Shown: one piece after another, positions 44,935 through 56,457 of the stretch
Numbering within the stretch: position 1 is the stretch's first letter
Layout: each line of letters opens with the position of its first letter
Assembly: GCA_047967505.1 (NCBI GenBank)
Contig: CM106540.1
Source of the DNA: Dipteris shenzhenensis
Lineage: Eukaryota > Polypodiophyta > Polypodiopsida > Gleicheniales
Strand: one strand, 5' to 3'
Length of the DNA: 64,000 nucleotides
The notes under the pieces: generated by a model
What the model saw: only the letters and a program-made list of their open reading frames with translations
Told to the model about the DNA's origin: nothing
Database searches by the model: none
Made by a program: the position numbers and the translations under genes

Positions 44935-45960
44935 TATGTAGGCATCTTACCGCACAAGTCAACATGCACCAACTCTAGAGGAGCATCTGCTCTAATCTTG
45001 CTTTCTTGTGGGAATGACTTTCTCTATTGCTTGCCCATCATGCAAGCTTCACACAGTTCTTTGATTTCTACTATACTGCAGGTAAGTGAACAACCATACC
45101 TGGCTTCTGCATCTCCTTCATCAACTGCAAATCCAATGTGGCCAAATCTTTCATGCCAAAGTTTGCTTGTGCCCACTCCAGCGGTGGCTATAAGAGCACT
45201 TAGCTCATAACCATACCTTGCTTCTACATCTCCTTCATCAACTGCAAATCCGATGTGGCCGAATCTTTCATGCCAAAGTTTGCTTGTGCCCACTCCAGCA
45301 GTGGCTATAACAACACTTAGCTCATACAGGTTGTTCCTCCTTACTCCTGTGCCAACAAGATTCCTAGCACTATCCAGAATTTTTGCTCCTGTCTAGTTGA
45401 ACCTCACCTCATGGTCAAGGCCAATTATGGAAGAAACTAATAGCAAATTTCTCTTGATTTGTGAAGCATACATCACACTAGATAGTTTCTTAACATATCC
45501 ATTTACAAAAACAAATGAAACCGTACCTATACTCTCAACAGGGCATTTTGTGTTATTTTTTACTATCACGGTGATGGGTTCCTATAGAGGCTGCATGGAA
45601 CAATATAGACCGTTCTTGCAGGTCATGTGACGGGAGGCATCACTATCCAACACCCATGAATTAGTGGTTGATGCTTCTTGAACTAAGGAACACTCTTTCT
45701 CAATAGCTAGAAATAGATCCAACTCTGCTTCCGTTGTGTTAGCTGTCTCTTTCCCCTTATTTGTCTTCTTCAGGGTACCATTCTTTTCATCAGCTTTCTT
45801 GACCCGGCAATCTACAATCACATGGCCCTTCTTCTTGCAGTAGAAGCATTCTCCCTTAAACTTCTTCTTGCTGCCCTTCTTCTTTGTCACCATTGGTAGA
45901 GGACTCACCTTTGGTGGAGGAACCACCTTTGCCTTTCGCAGTGGGGCAGAGAATGCAACA
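44935..45960 (-). pseudogene. fragment of a different copia element: Gag knuckle, protease, GAG-pre-integrase, start of integrase
   Basis: Read leftward from 45960: ECFYCKKKGHVIVDC knuckle (about 45840), protease SWVLDSDASRHMT (about 45640, Asp kept, Gly changed to Asp), SKLWHERFGHIGF twice (45290-45080), CEACMMGKQ, stop, then LELVHVDLCGKM starting integrase near 44975. It is clearly unlike E1-E4 in sequence. Its right end at 45962 is the insertion point of E4. The GAG-pre-integrase segment is duplicated in tandem (period 117 bp, 39 codons). Confidence 0.82.
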
Positions 45961-45962
45961 TC

Positions 45963-46314
45963 TGTTGAGATATCGAGCTCCACTCGCGATATGCCAGGGT
46001 GACCGTTGTGCATTTATGTCACCGACTTGTTAGCTGCAGATGCGGTTGGTACACCGCCCACGAATAATAGCTGGATGACAGCTATCCTTATCTACTCTAG
46101 TTTGTGGCTCAATTAGTATGCCACCTTAGTTAGTTGAGTTTGGTTTGAGACTCACATATAGGGTTCTTCTATTTCTTTGTATGAGAGTTCTTTTGGCTTT
46201 CACAACTAAGAAGAGAAAAACTATTTTCAGCCTCCACCTTTGTGTGTATTCCCCCATTGTGCATGTGAGAAAGCCACAAGTGAGACTTCTTCCCTCTCTC
46301 CCACTATCTTCACA
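45963..46314 (+). repeat. 5' LTR of copia E4
   Basis: 352 bp, TGTTGAGATATCGAGC to TATCTTCACA, with the primer site directly after it. Confidence 0.93.
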
Positions 46315-46779
46315 TGGTATCAGAGCCTTGTTCGTGGTAAAGAGCTCAAGAAAGCAAACCAAGTTCACAGTGTCCTGGTAAGAGGACCAGTGTTGCTTTC
46401 CTATTTTGAGTTTGGGAGCAAATCTCTGCAGGTAGCACAACCAAAAGTGCAAGAGTGTGGCTTTATTTTTCTGATTCGAGGCCATTTCGGCGCCCGTTTT
46501 GAAGGCGGAAGTTTTTCACAGGCACTCAGAAAAAGGCCCTGTTTTGGCTGTGCGACCACTGCTCAGCTAGTCGGTGAAAAGTTGCCACAGAAATTGCATC
46601 GTATGCCTGTGTGTAGAGATATTGGGAATTGCAGAATCATGCTTGTTGCCTGTTGATGCAAAATCGTCACTAGGAAGTGACTATGTGGTGAAATACCACT
46701 TTCATCAGTTTTGCAGATCTGCCCGTGTGAGGCAAAAGCTGTATTTTTGTAGTGACAGAATATTTTGCAGTGTTCTGTA

Positions 46780-47790
46780 ATAGCATCTGATTCTCTTTCA
46801 TAGATTGTCCCTGAAAAGCTTGACAAGAACAACTTCCAGGCATGGAAGTTTAGAATGACGAATTTCCTTATGGGAAAAGGCTATTGGGAGTTCATTACAG
46901 GAAATGAAGAAGAACCTGTTCTTCCTAATGTTCCCAATCAACAGGAAATGCAGGCATTTAAAGGATGGCATGAGAGAGCTAGAAAAGTTATGTACTGGCT
47001 GTCTATCAGTATTTCGGACTCTATGATTGTGCATATTCAGGATGCAAGTACGCCAAAGGAGGCATGGGATACTTTGGCAAGAATGTATAGCACAAATACG
47101 CAAGCCAGGAAAATGCAGCTCAAACAGGAGTTGCACAATGTGTAGAGAGAAAATTTGAGCATAAATGACTACCACATGAAGGTGAAGAAAATTGCAGATG
47201 CACTTGCTTCCATTGGGTTGCTAGTGGAAGATGATGATCTAGTTTCTGTGACCTTGAATGGTCTAGGAAAGGATTATGTACAGTTCCAGACATCCATTGC
47301 CGTCCGTGAAAAATTTCCTGATTTTGAAGAGTTGTTTGCTCTTCTAATTTCTAACGAGCAGAGAAATGGGGGTGCATCTTCTTCAGGAGGAACTTCAAAA
47401 GAAACTGTCTTCTACTCAAATGCTGGAAGAGGTAGAGGAAGAGGTAGAGGAGGCCGATCTACAGGCCGTGGTAGAAATCAAAATATGCAGCAAACTCAAG
47501 AAAACCAGTCCTATGCAGGAGGACATGGTAACTCTAGAGGCAGGGGGAGCCAAAGAGGCCGTGGTGGATGGCAGAGAGGCCAAAATGCAAACAGCAATGT
47601 TGAATGCTACTATTGTGGTAAAATGGGTCATATGGCTAAGGACTGCTACAAAAAGCAAAATGACATTATGAATGGAAAATTGCAGCAAGGCAATTATGCA
47701 TCTTCCAGTAGACAGGGTGATGACAGAAATGAGCATCTATTTATGGTGCAGCATATGACCAATTCTGTGACAAGTGCAGAAGAATGAAAT
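46780..47790 (+). pseudogene. copia E4 Gag
   Basis: Homologous to the E3 Gag: NNFQAWKFRMTNFLMGKGYW at the N-terminus, KVKKIADALASIG in the middle, an Arg/Gly-rich tract (GRGRGRGGRSTGRG, about 47430-47480) and CYYCGKMGHMAKDC knuckle (about 47608-47649). The start codon is ATA (46780-46782) where E3 has ATG. TAG at 46801 and 47143 break it; the latter is shared with E3. Retroelement capsid protein and RNA binding. Confidence 0.87.
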
Positions 47791-49228
47791 GGTGTGTGGT
47801 ATGTTGACTCAGGTGCATCAAACCACATGACAGGTCATGCAGAATGGATGTAGGATGCAAGGAAAATGGAAAAACCAGGATTTGTGGAGACTGGTGATGA
47901 TACTGCACATTCTATTGTGCAGATTGGTAAAATTCCTTTGTCTATGCAGGATGGGAAAAAGAAATACCTGTCTGATGTATTTCATGTCCCAAACATCACC
48001 AAGAACCTGGTTTCTATTGGTCAAATGGTTGAGTAGGGCTTGCAGGTCAGATTTAATCCTCATGGATGCTTTGTTGAGGATATGAAAAATAACGGTCGCT
48101 TGATAGCAAAAGGAAAGAAGAAGGGTAGGATGTTTACGTTGGATGCGGACATGCCTGAATTGAGTGCAGCAATGTTTGCATATGGGACCAGTGTAGTTGC
48201 AGATATTGATATCTGGCACAAATGCATTGGTCATGTTAATATATAGCGACTTAAATCAATGCAAGCCCAAAATATTGTTGCAAGATTGCCTAAATCAAGG
48301 TTGCAGAAATGCACAAGGTTTGTGAAGCCTGTCAATTTGGGAAACAGGCAAGGAAACCTTTTCCTAGGCATGTTCAAGAGAGTAAAAAGCCATTGGAATT
48401 AATCCACTCTGATGTGTGGACTACTAAAGCTGCATCTATTGGAGGCTGTCAGTATTTTGTCACATTTATTGATGACTTCAGCAGAAAACTTTGGGTGTAT
48501 TTTATGAAAAAGAAAAGTGAAGTGTTTGGGCACTTCAAAGCTTTTAAAGCTATGGTTGAAAAAGAAATAGGCCTGCAAATAAAATGCCTAAGGTCAGATG
48601 GAGGGGGAGGATACCTCTCAAATGAGTTTGCAAGGATCCTGCAGGAGCATGGCATAAATCAACAATATTCATGCAGTCATACCCCACAGCAAAATGGAAT
48701 TGCAGAAAGGAAAAACAGGCATATTGGAGAGGTATCTCGGGCCGTGCTAAATGAAAAAGATCTACCAGATTATTATTGGGCTGAAGTAGTTGCTACAATA
48801 GTTTATATAATGAACAGGACTCCCACTGCAGCAATACATGGCATGACGCCAGAGGAGATGTATACTGGTAGGAAACCGGACATTTCTCATTTGAAAATTT
48901 TTGGTTACATTGCCTATGTCCATGTGCCAGATGAGTTGAGGTCCAAGTTGGATCCAAAAGCTAAGAAGTGCATCTTTATTGGTTATTCTCTGCAGCAGAA
49001 AGGGTATAGATGCTATAACCCTTCTACACGTAAGTTCACAGTGAGCAGAGATGTTGTTTTTGATGAGATGAGCGGCTGGTATAAACCAGTAAATGTGATG
49101 ATTGATGTAGATGCACAAAATGGTAATGCTGCACAAAATTCACAGCAGCAATCACAAAATATCAGTGGACCTGCAGTGTCCTCTACCAGTGGCTCACATA
49201 CTTCACCATGGACAGGTAGATTGAGATC
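47791..49228 (+). pseudogene. copia E4 protease, GAG-pre-integrase and integrase
   Basis: Protease WYVDSGASNHMTGH (about 47800-47840) keeps the catalytic Asp. GAG-pre-integrase has ADIDIWHKCIGHVN and KVCEACQFGKQ; integrase has LIHSDVWT, RSDGGGGYLSNEF (Glu to Gly beside the conserved Asp block) and QQNGIAERKN. Stops are at 47851, 48034 and 48244, and a one-base deletion lies near 48293 (compare E3 60918-60922). It ends in the linker before RT. Confidence 0.87.
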
Positions 49229-50930
49229 TAGATAGATACTAGGTGAAGCGCTACTAGCTGGAAGGTTTAATCTAATATAAACTGATCTGATATAATGGAC
49301 TAGGGAGTTTGCCTCTTTATAGCTATGAGGGCGGTAGTTGGATCAGCGTAGTCGGTGGAACCGACCAGTGCTATGGATAAATTTATCTAAGGAAAAAGGC
49401 ATTAATATGTGTGTGTGTGTGTGTATGTGTGGCAATTGTATAATAAAATATGGTGTGCATAGGGCCCAGGGTTGAGGTGGCAGGGCATGACCATGTGCCA
49501 CCCTTCCACATAAGAGGACCCATAAGGTGTGATCCATGCTCGGGGGGGTCACTCATCATATGTAACCCTATCACTAATTTAACAAAAGGATATTTTTTAT
49601 TTCTAAAATTTATAGAAATAAATATACATAAGGGACTATTCAAAATAGTTTTGGAAAAAATTTACAGATTTGTATAGAAAAGGGGTACATTTTATTAATG
49701 AAAAAATTACAGATAAGGGATTTTAAAAGTAGTCCTTGAATGCATGTGATATAAAGGGTTTATACATAGTGATCCCCCGAGGATCCATGGTAGTAATATT
49801 ATAAAATGTAAGGTGGCATGGCTCCTCCATGTGCCACCCCTCCACCTAGGCTGCATTTAGTGAGATATGGCTTAAAGTCCATGGGAGAAGTAATATAAAA
49901 TAGGTGAAGAGGGATATTATATTGGGTTATTCCCTCCATATAGGATAGGCCCATCTGGGGGAGGTATAGATAGTCCAAGGATGCAAGTTAAATAATGGGG
50001 AAAGTAGGATGAGGTGGCAAGATTCCTTGTGCTAGCCCTCCACTTGTCCTCCTAGATGTTTGAACGTATTATAAAATTGGGAAGCGACCAAGGGAGTATC
50101 ATAGACTTGGGATATGGGAGTTGATATATATGGAAAAATGTGGCCAAGCATTATCGCATACAATTGAGAGTGCGTAACCGCCTAGCCCACATGGGAGACT
50201 CTTCCACACACACCATGCATGTGGGAGGATGCATTTATTGGGAGAGACCCTCTCTCTTGGCTATAAAAGGAGGGGGCTATTTCTTGATGAGACACACTCA
50301 TTCTTGTAAAGCCACCTAGCTAGTACTTTGATTTCTCCCTTCCCTTCCTTCCAAAATAAAGCACGGTCCTCTTCCCTTGATATCTCCATCTTCACATTCC
50401 TCCTCCCATCATGTACATGCTTCTCTTCCCCCTCTCCCTTTCCACTTGTGTCATAGTCTCCCTCTTCATTCCCTCCCCTTCTAATTCCTTTTCCCCTCCC
50501 ATGATAATGTTTCGTCCTCACATTCTCCTTTCCTCTATGGCCCTTGAGCGTCGCCATGCTTAGCCTCTAGCCTCTGGTCCTGATTTCTTTTCCGGCTAAT
50601 AGAAATGGTGTGGCTGCTGGGATCGAAATCTGCACGGCTAGTGGTATAAAATCTATTACTTCTACGACTGGGTGCAGCATTGTGGCCTCTTTCGTGCGTA
50701 GTTCTCTTCTTTTGCACCTCCAAACTGCGTGCCTTCCCTGTCTCTACGGCTGTAAAACCGCCCTGCTTCTGCGCTTCCAGTCGGCTTGCTTTCTACTTTG
50801 CAGCTCCCATGTGTCTTCTGGCTAGCGAATCTTCTGCTCATACCGATCGCAGTTGCAGATAGATTGTGATGTTTTTTTGGGCTCTTGTGTCTTCTAATCG
50901 CGGACTGTTTTTCTGGGTTTTTGCAAAACT
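49229..50930. other. intergenic with a TATA-type promoter motif
   Basis: No protein-coding gene recognised. A (GT)n run lies at 49409-49425. CTATAAAAGGAGGGGG at 50261-50276 is a strong TATA match, followed by leader-like sequence and CT-rich DNA. It might be the promoter of an LTR whose other copy is outside the window. ORFs at 50261-50825 overlap on both strands and have no motifs. Confidence 0.35.
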
Positions 50931-50934
50931 GTAA

Positions 50935-51085
50935 CAAATCCCGCGCCCCCCTCTCTTCTTCTTCTCTTTCTCTTTCTCTTCTCCTTCTCCTTTCCTCTCC
51001 TCTCTTTTTATTAAAGAGTGGGATTCGAACCCAAGACCTCCCCCTTCTCAAAGGGAGACTTACCATTGGGCCAGCAGATAAGAAG
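50935..51085 (-). mobile_element. tRNA-derived SINE-like sequence
   Basis: On the minus strand there is an A box TGGCCCAATGG (51063-51073) and a B box GGTTCGAATCC (51021-51031) at tRNA-like spacing, followed by a short purine-rich body. The sequence cannot fold as a full tRNA with an acceptor stem, so a Pol III-transcribed SINE or tRNA remnant is more likely than a working tRNA. The 3' end and any target duplication are not resolved. Confidence 0.5.
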
Positions 51086-51380
51086 TGATGAAAATGTAAT
51101 GATTCTTGCTTATATATTGAAATCTCGAAAACTATAACTCTCTAACCGTAGGGAGTTTTCACATGCTATAAAAAGCAAAAGTACTTCACTTCACGTGCTC
51201 TACTCATATCTCCTACTAGATCGCAGATTTTGAACATTTCAAGTTCACTTCACGGATGCACACCACATGAAGAGGGCAGATATTTATCACTTCTCGACGA
51301 GTTCAAGGATTTGGTGCTTGGTCCTCTGCGCCTTATGACTACCAATGGTTGAGATCTCTTTCTTGCACAACAAGACAAAG

Positions 51381-51722
51381 CACCTACAGACGCGCACACA
51401 GATGCATTTATTGAACTAAATAAAAAAACTTATGGGTGTGTCTATTTGCACATCTATTTTTGCATCTAGAGACCCGCTTCTAACAACGCGTCTATATAGT
51501 AGACACACATGCATATAGACGCACATTTAGATGTGTAAATAGATGCTCTGCTTAAAAATTTAAAAAATAGATAGATGCATTGTTAAACGCATGTATAGAC
51601 GTGTTTTTAAACGGTTTTATAAAAGCATTTATAGACGTGCAAATAGATGCTTCTCGAACAGACAGACGCGTATATAGATGCATTTATAGATGCACTGATA
51701 GACACGCTTTATAATATATTTT
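51381..51722. repeat. left subterminal array of CACTA C
   Basis: AGACGCG/AGATGCG-type motifs as in element A, including GACGCGTATATAGATGC near 51665. Further blocks of the same family are at 52120-52310 and 53880-54062. Confidence 0.75.
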
Positions 51723-52360
51723 TTTAAATTTATAGAATGCTGTGTATGTTGTGTATGCTATATAGTTACAAGAATCCCATTTTCACATTGTGTAATTCAA
51801 TTCTTATAGCCAACCACATTTTAATTACAATTCCAAATAAAACATTACAACTCCAAAATGCAATAAAATTGAAAGCTCAAAAAGTGCTTGTATGTACATA
51901 TAGCACGAAGCTAAGCCATGTCATGTGGCTTCAAGTACAAAAAATAAGAGGAGTGTATATACAAGAGGCACGAAGCCAAGCCAGTGGCTTTAAGTACAAA
52001 AAAGAGTAGCTAGCACTACTTCTACGACTAATCTATGTTCTCCACGTCCTCGCTCCTTTTTATATAAGTAATGTGAAGAAAAGCAAAGCGAGTGCACTGA
52101 AAGCAAATTTAAAAAGCCGCGTCTATAGATGCATCTAATAGCACATCTATATACGCATCTAAATACACAGATTAGATGCGGTTTTAGACGTGCTTGTAGA
52201 CATGCACCATAGAACAAACAGATGCGATTTAAGACACACTTGTAGAGGCACACCACAAAACAAACAGACGCAGTTTTAGATGTGCCTTTAGATGCACCAT
52301 AGAGTTTAAAATTAAATATTTGAAGAAAAGCAAAATTTTTTGGGTTGTTTGTTTGTAGGA

Positions 52361-53459
52361 TGTCTTCATCTTCAACAAGTAGCTCCAGTGAGGATGAATC
52401 CCTCCGTATCCACCATCGCGAAATGTGGTTGGAGCAAAAAATCAAATGTATGTGTGATCGATGTCGAGGAAACATGTATTGTGCACACAGGATTACACTC
52501 AATCACATCTCAAAGTATGGAGAATGGGATGCGACTGTAAACATGGTAAGGGTTTGTAAGTTAAGGTTGATTGAGATACCTATGGGTGTTCATATGTTTG
52601 AGTTATGATCTCGTTTTAATTTGATACAAGATGCAGTGCCACACCCGCATATGTTGCCCTATGCTCACCGTGAGGAGGTGAAGCATCGGCGATATCAGGT
52701 GGGATCTTCAGGAGGGACCGTTACGGATGCATGGAGTGATGGTGATAGTAGCCCTCTACCATTACCTCATGCAGCCATGGAGGAGGAGGTGTTTGATGAT
52801 ATGGTGCGGGATTTATATGTCCATCAAGGGAGGATGATAGCATGGAGCAGGATGATCTTTTTACTGCAGCATCGACTCCACTATTTGAGGGGTGCATATT
52901 CTCTGTTCTAGGTGCCTCCCTTGAGTTACTAAACTTGCAAACCATCTATGGATGGAGCAATGCAAGTTTGAATGCATTACTCAAGTAAGCTTTAAAGTCT
53001 ATTTTGCAAACATGGTGAATTATGCTAGTGGGTCAATTACTCAAATGCTTTTCCTCATTTATGGTCTTCACGTGCAGGCTATTGTGTAAAATGCTTCCAA
53101 GGGAGAATAAATTACCGACCTCAAGAGATATGGCAAGGCAACATGTGACCTCTGTTGGAGGATTAGATTACAAGCGCATCCATGCATGTGTCAACGATTG
53201 CGTTTTGTTTCATGGACTACATAAGGATGCAAGAGAGTCTCCTACTTGTGGAGAGGCAAGATATAGAGCAGATCTCAAAACTTTGGACATGCCTCGTAAG
53301 GTTCTACGACATTTTTCCATAATCCCTTGCATCCAACATATGTTCAAGTGCAAATCTATTGTAGAGCTCATGTCATGGCATTCCTCCCATCGATCAACCG
53401 ATGGCAAGTGGAGAACTCCCACGGACTCTCCTGCGTGGAAGCATATTGAAGACACATGG
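52361..53459 (+). pseudogene. TNP2 5' portion, partial copy C1
   Basis: Exon 1 at 52361-52545 keeps its ATG (MSSSSTSSSSEDESLRIHH, then KCMCDRCRGNMY), exon 2 about 52632-52984 (one-base deletion near 52830 shifts the frame), exon 3 from about 53078: HACVNDCVLFHGLHKDA, SPTCGEARYR (Cys to Ser in the first Cys pair), DMPRKVLRHF, IEDTW. It stops dead at the junction at 53459, so only the N-terminal third exists. Confidence 0.85.
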
Positions 53460-53462
53460 CAT

Positions 53463-54062
53463 ATAGATGCGCTCTGACAGTCGGACTTTTCTAAAAAGTA
53501 GAAAAGGACATGCGCCTGACACAAAAACATAACACTGATACCCAAATCATGCATTTTTTGGATACGAGAAAGTACAAATCCAAAGAGAGCAAACTTCCAA
53601 AAAAGATCAACTACAAAAAGGCTTACCTTGGATAGAGGTATGGAAGGTTCTTCTCCTTTTTCAAAGTTGCTTCTCTTCCTTGTTCGCCCTCTTCTCCTTT
53701 AAGCTTGGAAGTAAGTGTGGGTGCCTTCCTCTTAAGTGTAAGCTTGGAAGTAAGTGTGGGTGCCTTCCTCTTAAGCATCGAAACTATGGATCTGCTAGTA
53801 GCGAAGCAAGCAAGCCGCGCGAAGTATAAGTAATGTGAAGAAAAGCAAAGCGAGCACGCTAAAAGCAGATTTAAAAGCCGCATCTATAGATGCATCTAAT
53901 AGTGCATCTATATACGCATATGAATACATAGATCAGACATGGTTTTAGACATGCTTGTAGACACGCACCACAGAACAAACAGACGTAGTTTTAGATGCAC
54001 TTGTAGATGCACATCACAAAACAGACAGACACAGTTTTAGACACGCCTTTAGACGTGCCACA
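53463..54062. other. start of second partial CACTA copy C2: intergenic segment
   Basis: Matches element A from about 29970 to 30540: the same CTAAAAAGTAGAAAAGGACA phrase, the minus-strand LKRKAPTLTS exon-like block with GTAAG donor (53629-53777), and motif repeats (53880-54062). No terminal inverted repeat stands at the junction, which argues for rearrangement and against a fresh insertion. Confidence 0.75.
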
Positions 54063-55656
54063 GAGTTTAAAATTAAATATTTGAAGAAAAGAAAATTTTT
54101 TTGGGTTGTTTGTTTGTAGGATGTCTTTATCTTCAACAAGTAGCTCCAGTGAGGATGAACCCCTCCGTATCCACCATCGCGAAATGTGGTTGGAGAAAAA
54201 TATCAAATGTATGTGTGAACGATGTCGAGGAAACATGTATCATGCACACAGGATTACACTCAATCACATCTCAAAGTATGGAGAATGGGATGCGATCGTA
54301 AACATGGTAAGGGTTTGTAAGTTAAGGTTGATTGAGATACCTATGGGTGTTCATATGTTTGAGTTATGATCCCGTTTTAATTTGATATAGGATGCAGTGC
54401 CACACCCACATATGTTGCCCTATGCTCGCCGTGAGGAGGCAAAGCATCGGCGATATGAGGTGGGATCTTTAGGAGGGACCGTTACGGATGCATGGAGTGA
54501 TGGTGATAGTAGCCCTCCACCATTACCTCATGAAGCCATGGAGGAGGAGGTGTTTAATGATATGGTGCGGGATTTATATGTCCATCAAGGGAGGGATGAT
54601 GACATGGAGCAGGATGATCTTTTTATTGTAGCATCGACTCCACTGTTTGAGGGGTGCACATTCTCTGTTCTACGTGCCTCCCTTGAGTTACTAAACTTGC
54701 AAACCATCTATGGATGGAGCAATGCAAGTTTGAATGCATTATGCAAGTAAGCTTTAAAGTCTATTTTGCAAACATGGTGAATTATGCTAGTGGGTCAATT
54801 ACTCGAATGCATTTCCTCATTTATGGTCTTCACGTGCAAGCTATTGTGTAAAATGCTTCCAAGGGAGAATAAATAACCGACCTCAAGAGATATGGCAAGG
54901 CAACATGTGACCTCTCTTGGAGGATTAGATTACAAGCGCATCCATGCATGTGTCAACGATTGCATTTTGTTTCGTGGACTACATAAGGATGCAAGAGAGT
55001 GTCCTACTTGTGGAGAGGCAAGATATAGAGCAGATCTCAAAACTTTGGACATGCCTCGTAAGATTCTGTGACATTTTCCCATAATCCCTCGCATCCAACA
55101 TATGTTCAAGTGCAAATCTATTGCAGAGCTCATGTCATGGCATTCCTCCCGTCGATCAACCGATGGCAAGTGGAGAACTCCCGTGGACTCTCCTACGTGG
55201 AAGCATATTGAAGACACATGGCCAAGCTTCAAGGAAGAACCTAGGAGCTTGAGACTTGGATTGGGTATGGACAGTGTGAACCATTTGGTCTCAAAAGCAC
55301 CTCTTACAGTGTATGGCCAGTGATATTGGTGAATTATAATCTTCCACCCTCTATGGCTATTAAGAAAGGACATGTTATGCTGTCCCTTCTTGTCTCAAGC
55401 GACTTCAACTACAAAGCAGTCTTGATGTGGATGATGCATGACTTCCCAGGCTATGGCGAGTGTTCATGTAAGCATTGCACTTCTAATTATGAATAGGCAA
55501 AGGATGTGGCACCCTAAACCCACCTTCAACTCTTAATTGTGTCTATTGTTCAGGTCTCACTACATCAAGTTACCATGCATGTCCTGTTTGTGGTCCTTCG
55601 CTAGTTGCCTCATGGGCAGATGCATTGAATAAGGTCATCTATGAGAATCACCATCG

Positions 55657-56457
55657 ACATTAGGAAAAAAGGGAGCTCATTTTGGGGCCCTGTAAGAAAT
55701 TCACTATTTTCTCTTTTCTCTCTCTACAAAAGCAAGAAAATATGGATACTTGCGTGAGAAATGTCAGTGTGAAAAGGAATAAATATATTCTTTCACATGC
55801 TTTACATTCAATGTTCATATAAGAGCAACACTTTTCTGTGCAGAATTTGGTGATTCTGACACTGCAGACGCGTCCGGAACGGCCCAAAACCCCAAGAACG
55901 GCACTAGAAACGCTGGAATCGGACATATGGAGGCCCGAAAACGGCCAAAAAAGGTCGAAAAATGCGATTTGAAAGTGCCAGATCGCATTTTGCTGCAAAT
56001 CGCGTTTTTCGACCTTTTTTGGCCGTTTCTGGGCCTCCGGATGTCCGATTCCAGCGTTTCCAGCCGAAAAACGCGATTTGCAGCAAAATGCGATCTGGTG
56101 CCAGATCGCGTTTTGCTGCAAATCGCGTTTTTCGGCCTTTTTTGGCCGTTTTCGGGCCTCCGGATGTCCGATTCCAGCGTTTCCAGTGCCGTTCTTGGGG
56201 TTTTGGGCCGTTCCGGACGCGTCTGCAGTGTCAGAATCATCAAATTCTGCACAGAAAATAAAATTTTTAAAGATTCAAATCAGATCACCTCATTAATGTG
56301 ACATGCTTCTACGAACATATAGTACTATTTCTTTTTCTTATTTTCATCTTCTTTTGTTGAATTTTCAACATTACGTTGGCCCACTCCTAATTGGTTGAGA
56401 GCCTATTTTCTCTCTCTTCTAAAAGGCCCCAAAATGAGCTCCCTTTTTTCCTAATGT
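55657..56457. mobile_element. inverted-repeat element (MITE-like) inserted in TNP2 copy C2
   Basis: Terminal inverted repeats of about 32 bp: GGAAAAAAGGGAGCTCATTT... at 55663 and its inverse ending 56451, with TA/TTA on the left and TA/TAA on the right. A TA target duplication is likely, but the inverted match runs a few bases beyond, so the boundary is uncertain by a few bases. It separates TNP2 residues YENHHRH from FLPPNHPRY. There is no ORF for a transposase inside; the middle is a large GC-rich palindrome. Confidence 0.8.
55832..56258. repeat. GC-rich nested palindrome inside the inverted-repeat element
   Basis: Outer arms begin TTTTCTGTGCAGAATTT (55832) and end at 56258, symmetric about 56045. 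Within each half lies another hairpin built from CCGAAAACGGCCAAAAAAGG, AAATGCGATTT and GATCGC(A/G)TTTTGCTGCAAAT. The segment is strikingly GC- and CpG-rich compared with AT-rich flanks (55690-55830; 56259-56425), so it may be a separate foldback inserted into the outer element. Confidence 0.8.

Larger units (their letters stand above)
45963..49228 (+). mobile_element. copia element E4, 3'-truncated
   Basis: 5' LTR at 45963-46314, primer site TGGTATCAGAGC at 46315-46326, long leader, gag, protease and integrase. Homology to E3 ends near 49228, just after the integrase domain, with no RT, RNase H or 3' LTR. It interrupts or abuts the minus-strand copia fragment ending at 45962. The missing right half means no target duplication can be checked. 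Confidence 0.9.

Noticed and set aside
50662-51066. Minus-strand ORF of 134 codons containing a basic GRSWVRIP segment
   Set aside because: Produced by reading through the tRNA-like B box and the purine-rich SINE body.
51011-51085. Functional tRNA gene on the minus strand
   Set aside because: A and B boxes are present, but no acceptor stem or plausible anticodon arm could be assigned.
53459-53463. C2 as an independent CACTA inserted into C1
   Set aside because: No terminal inverted repeat or 3-bp duplication at the joint, and the joined sequence corresponds to the interior of element A.
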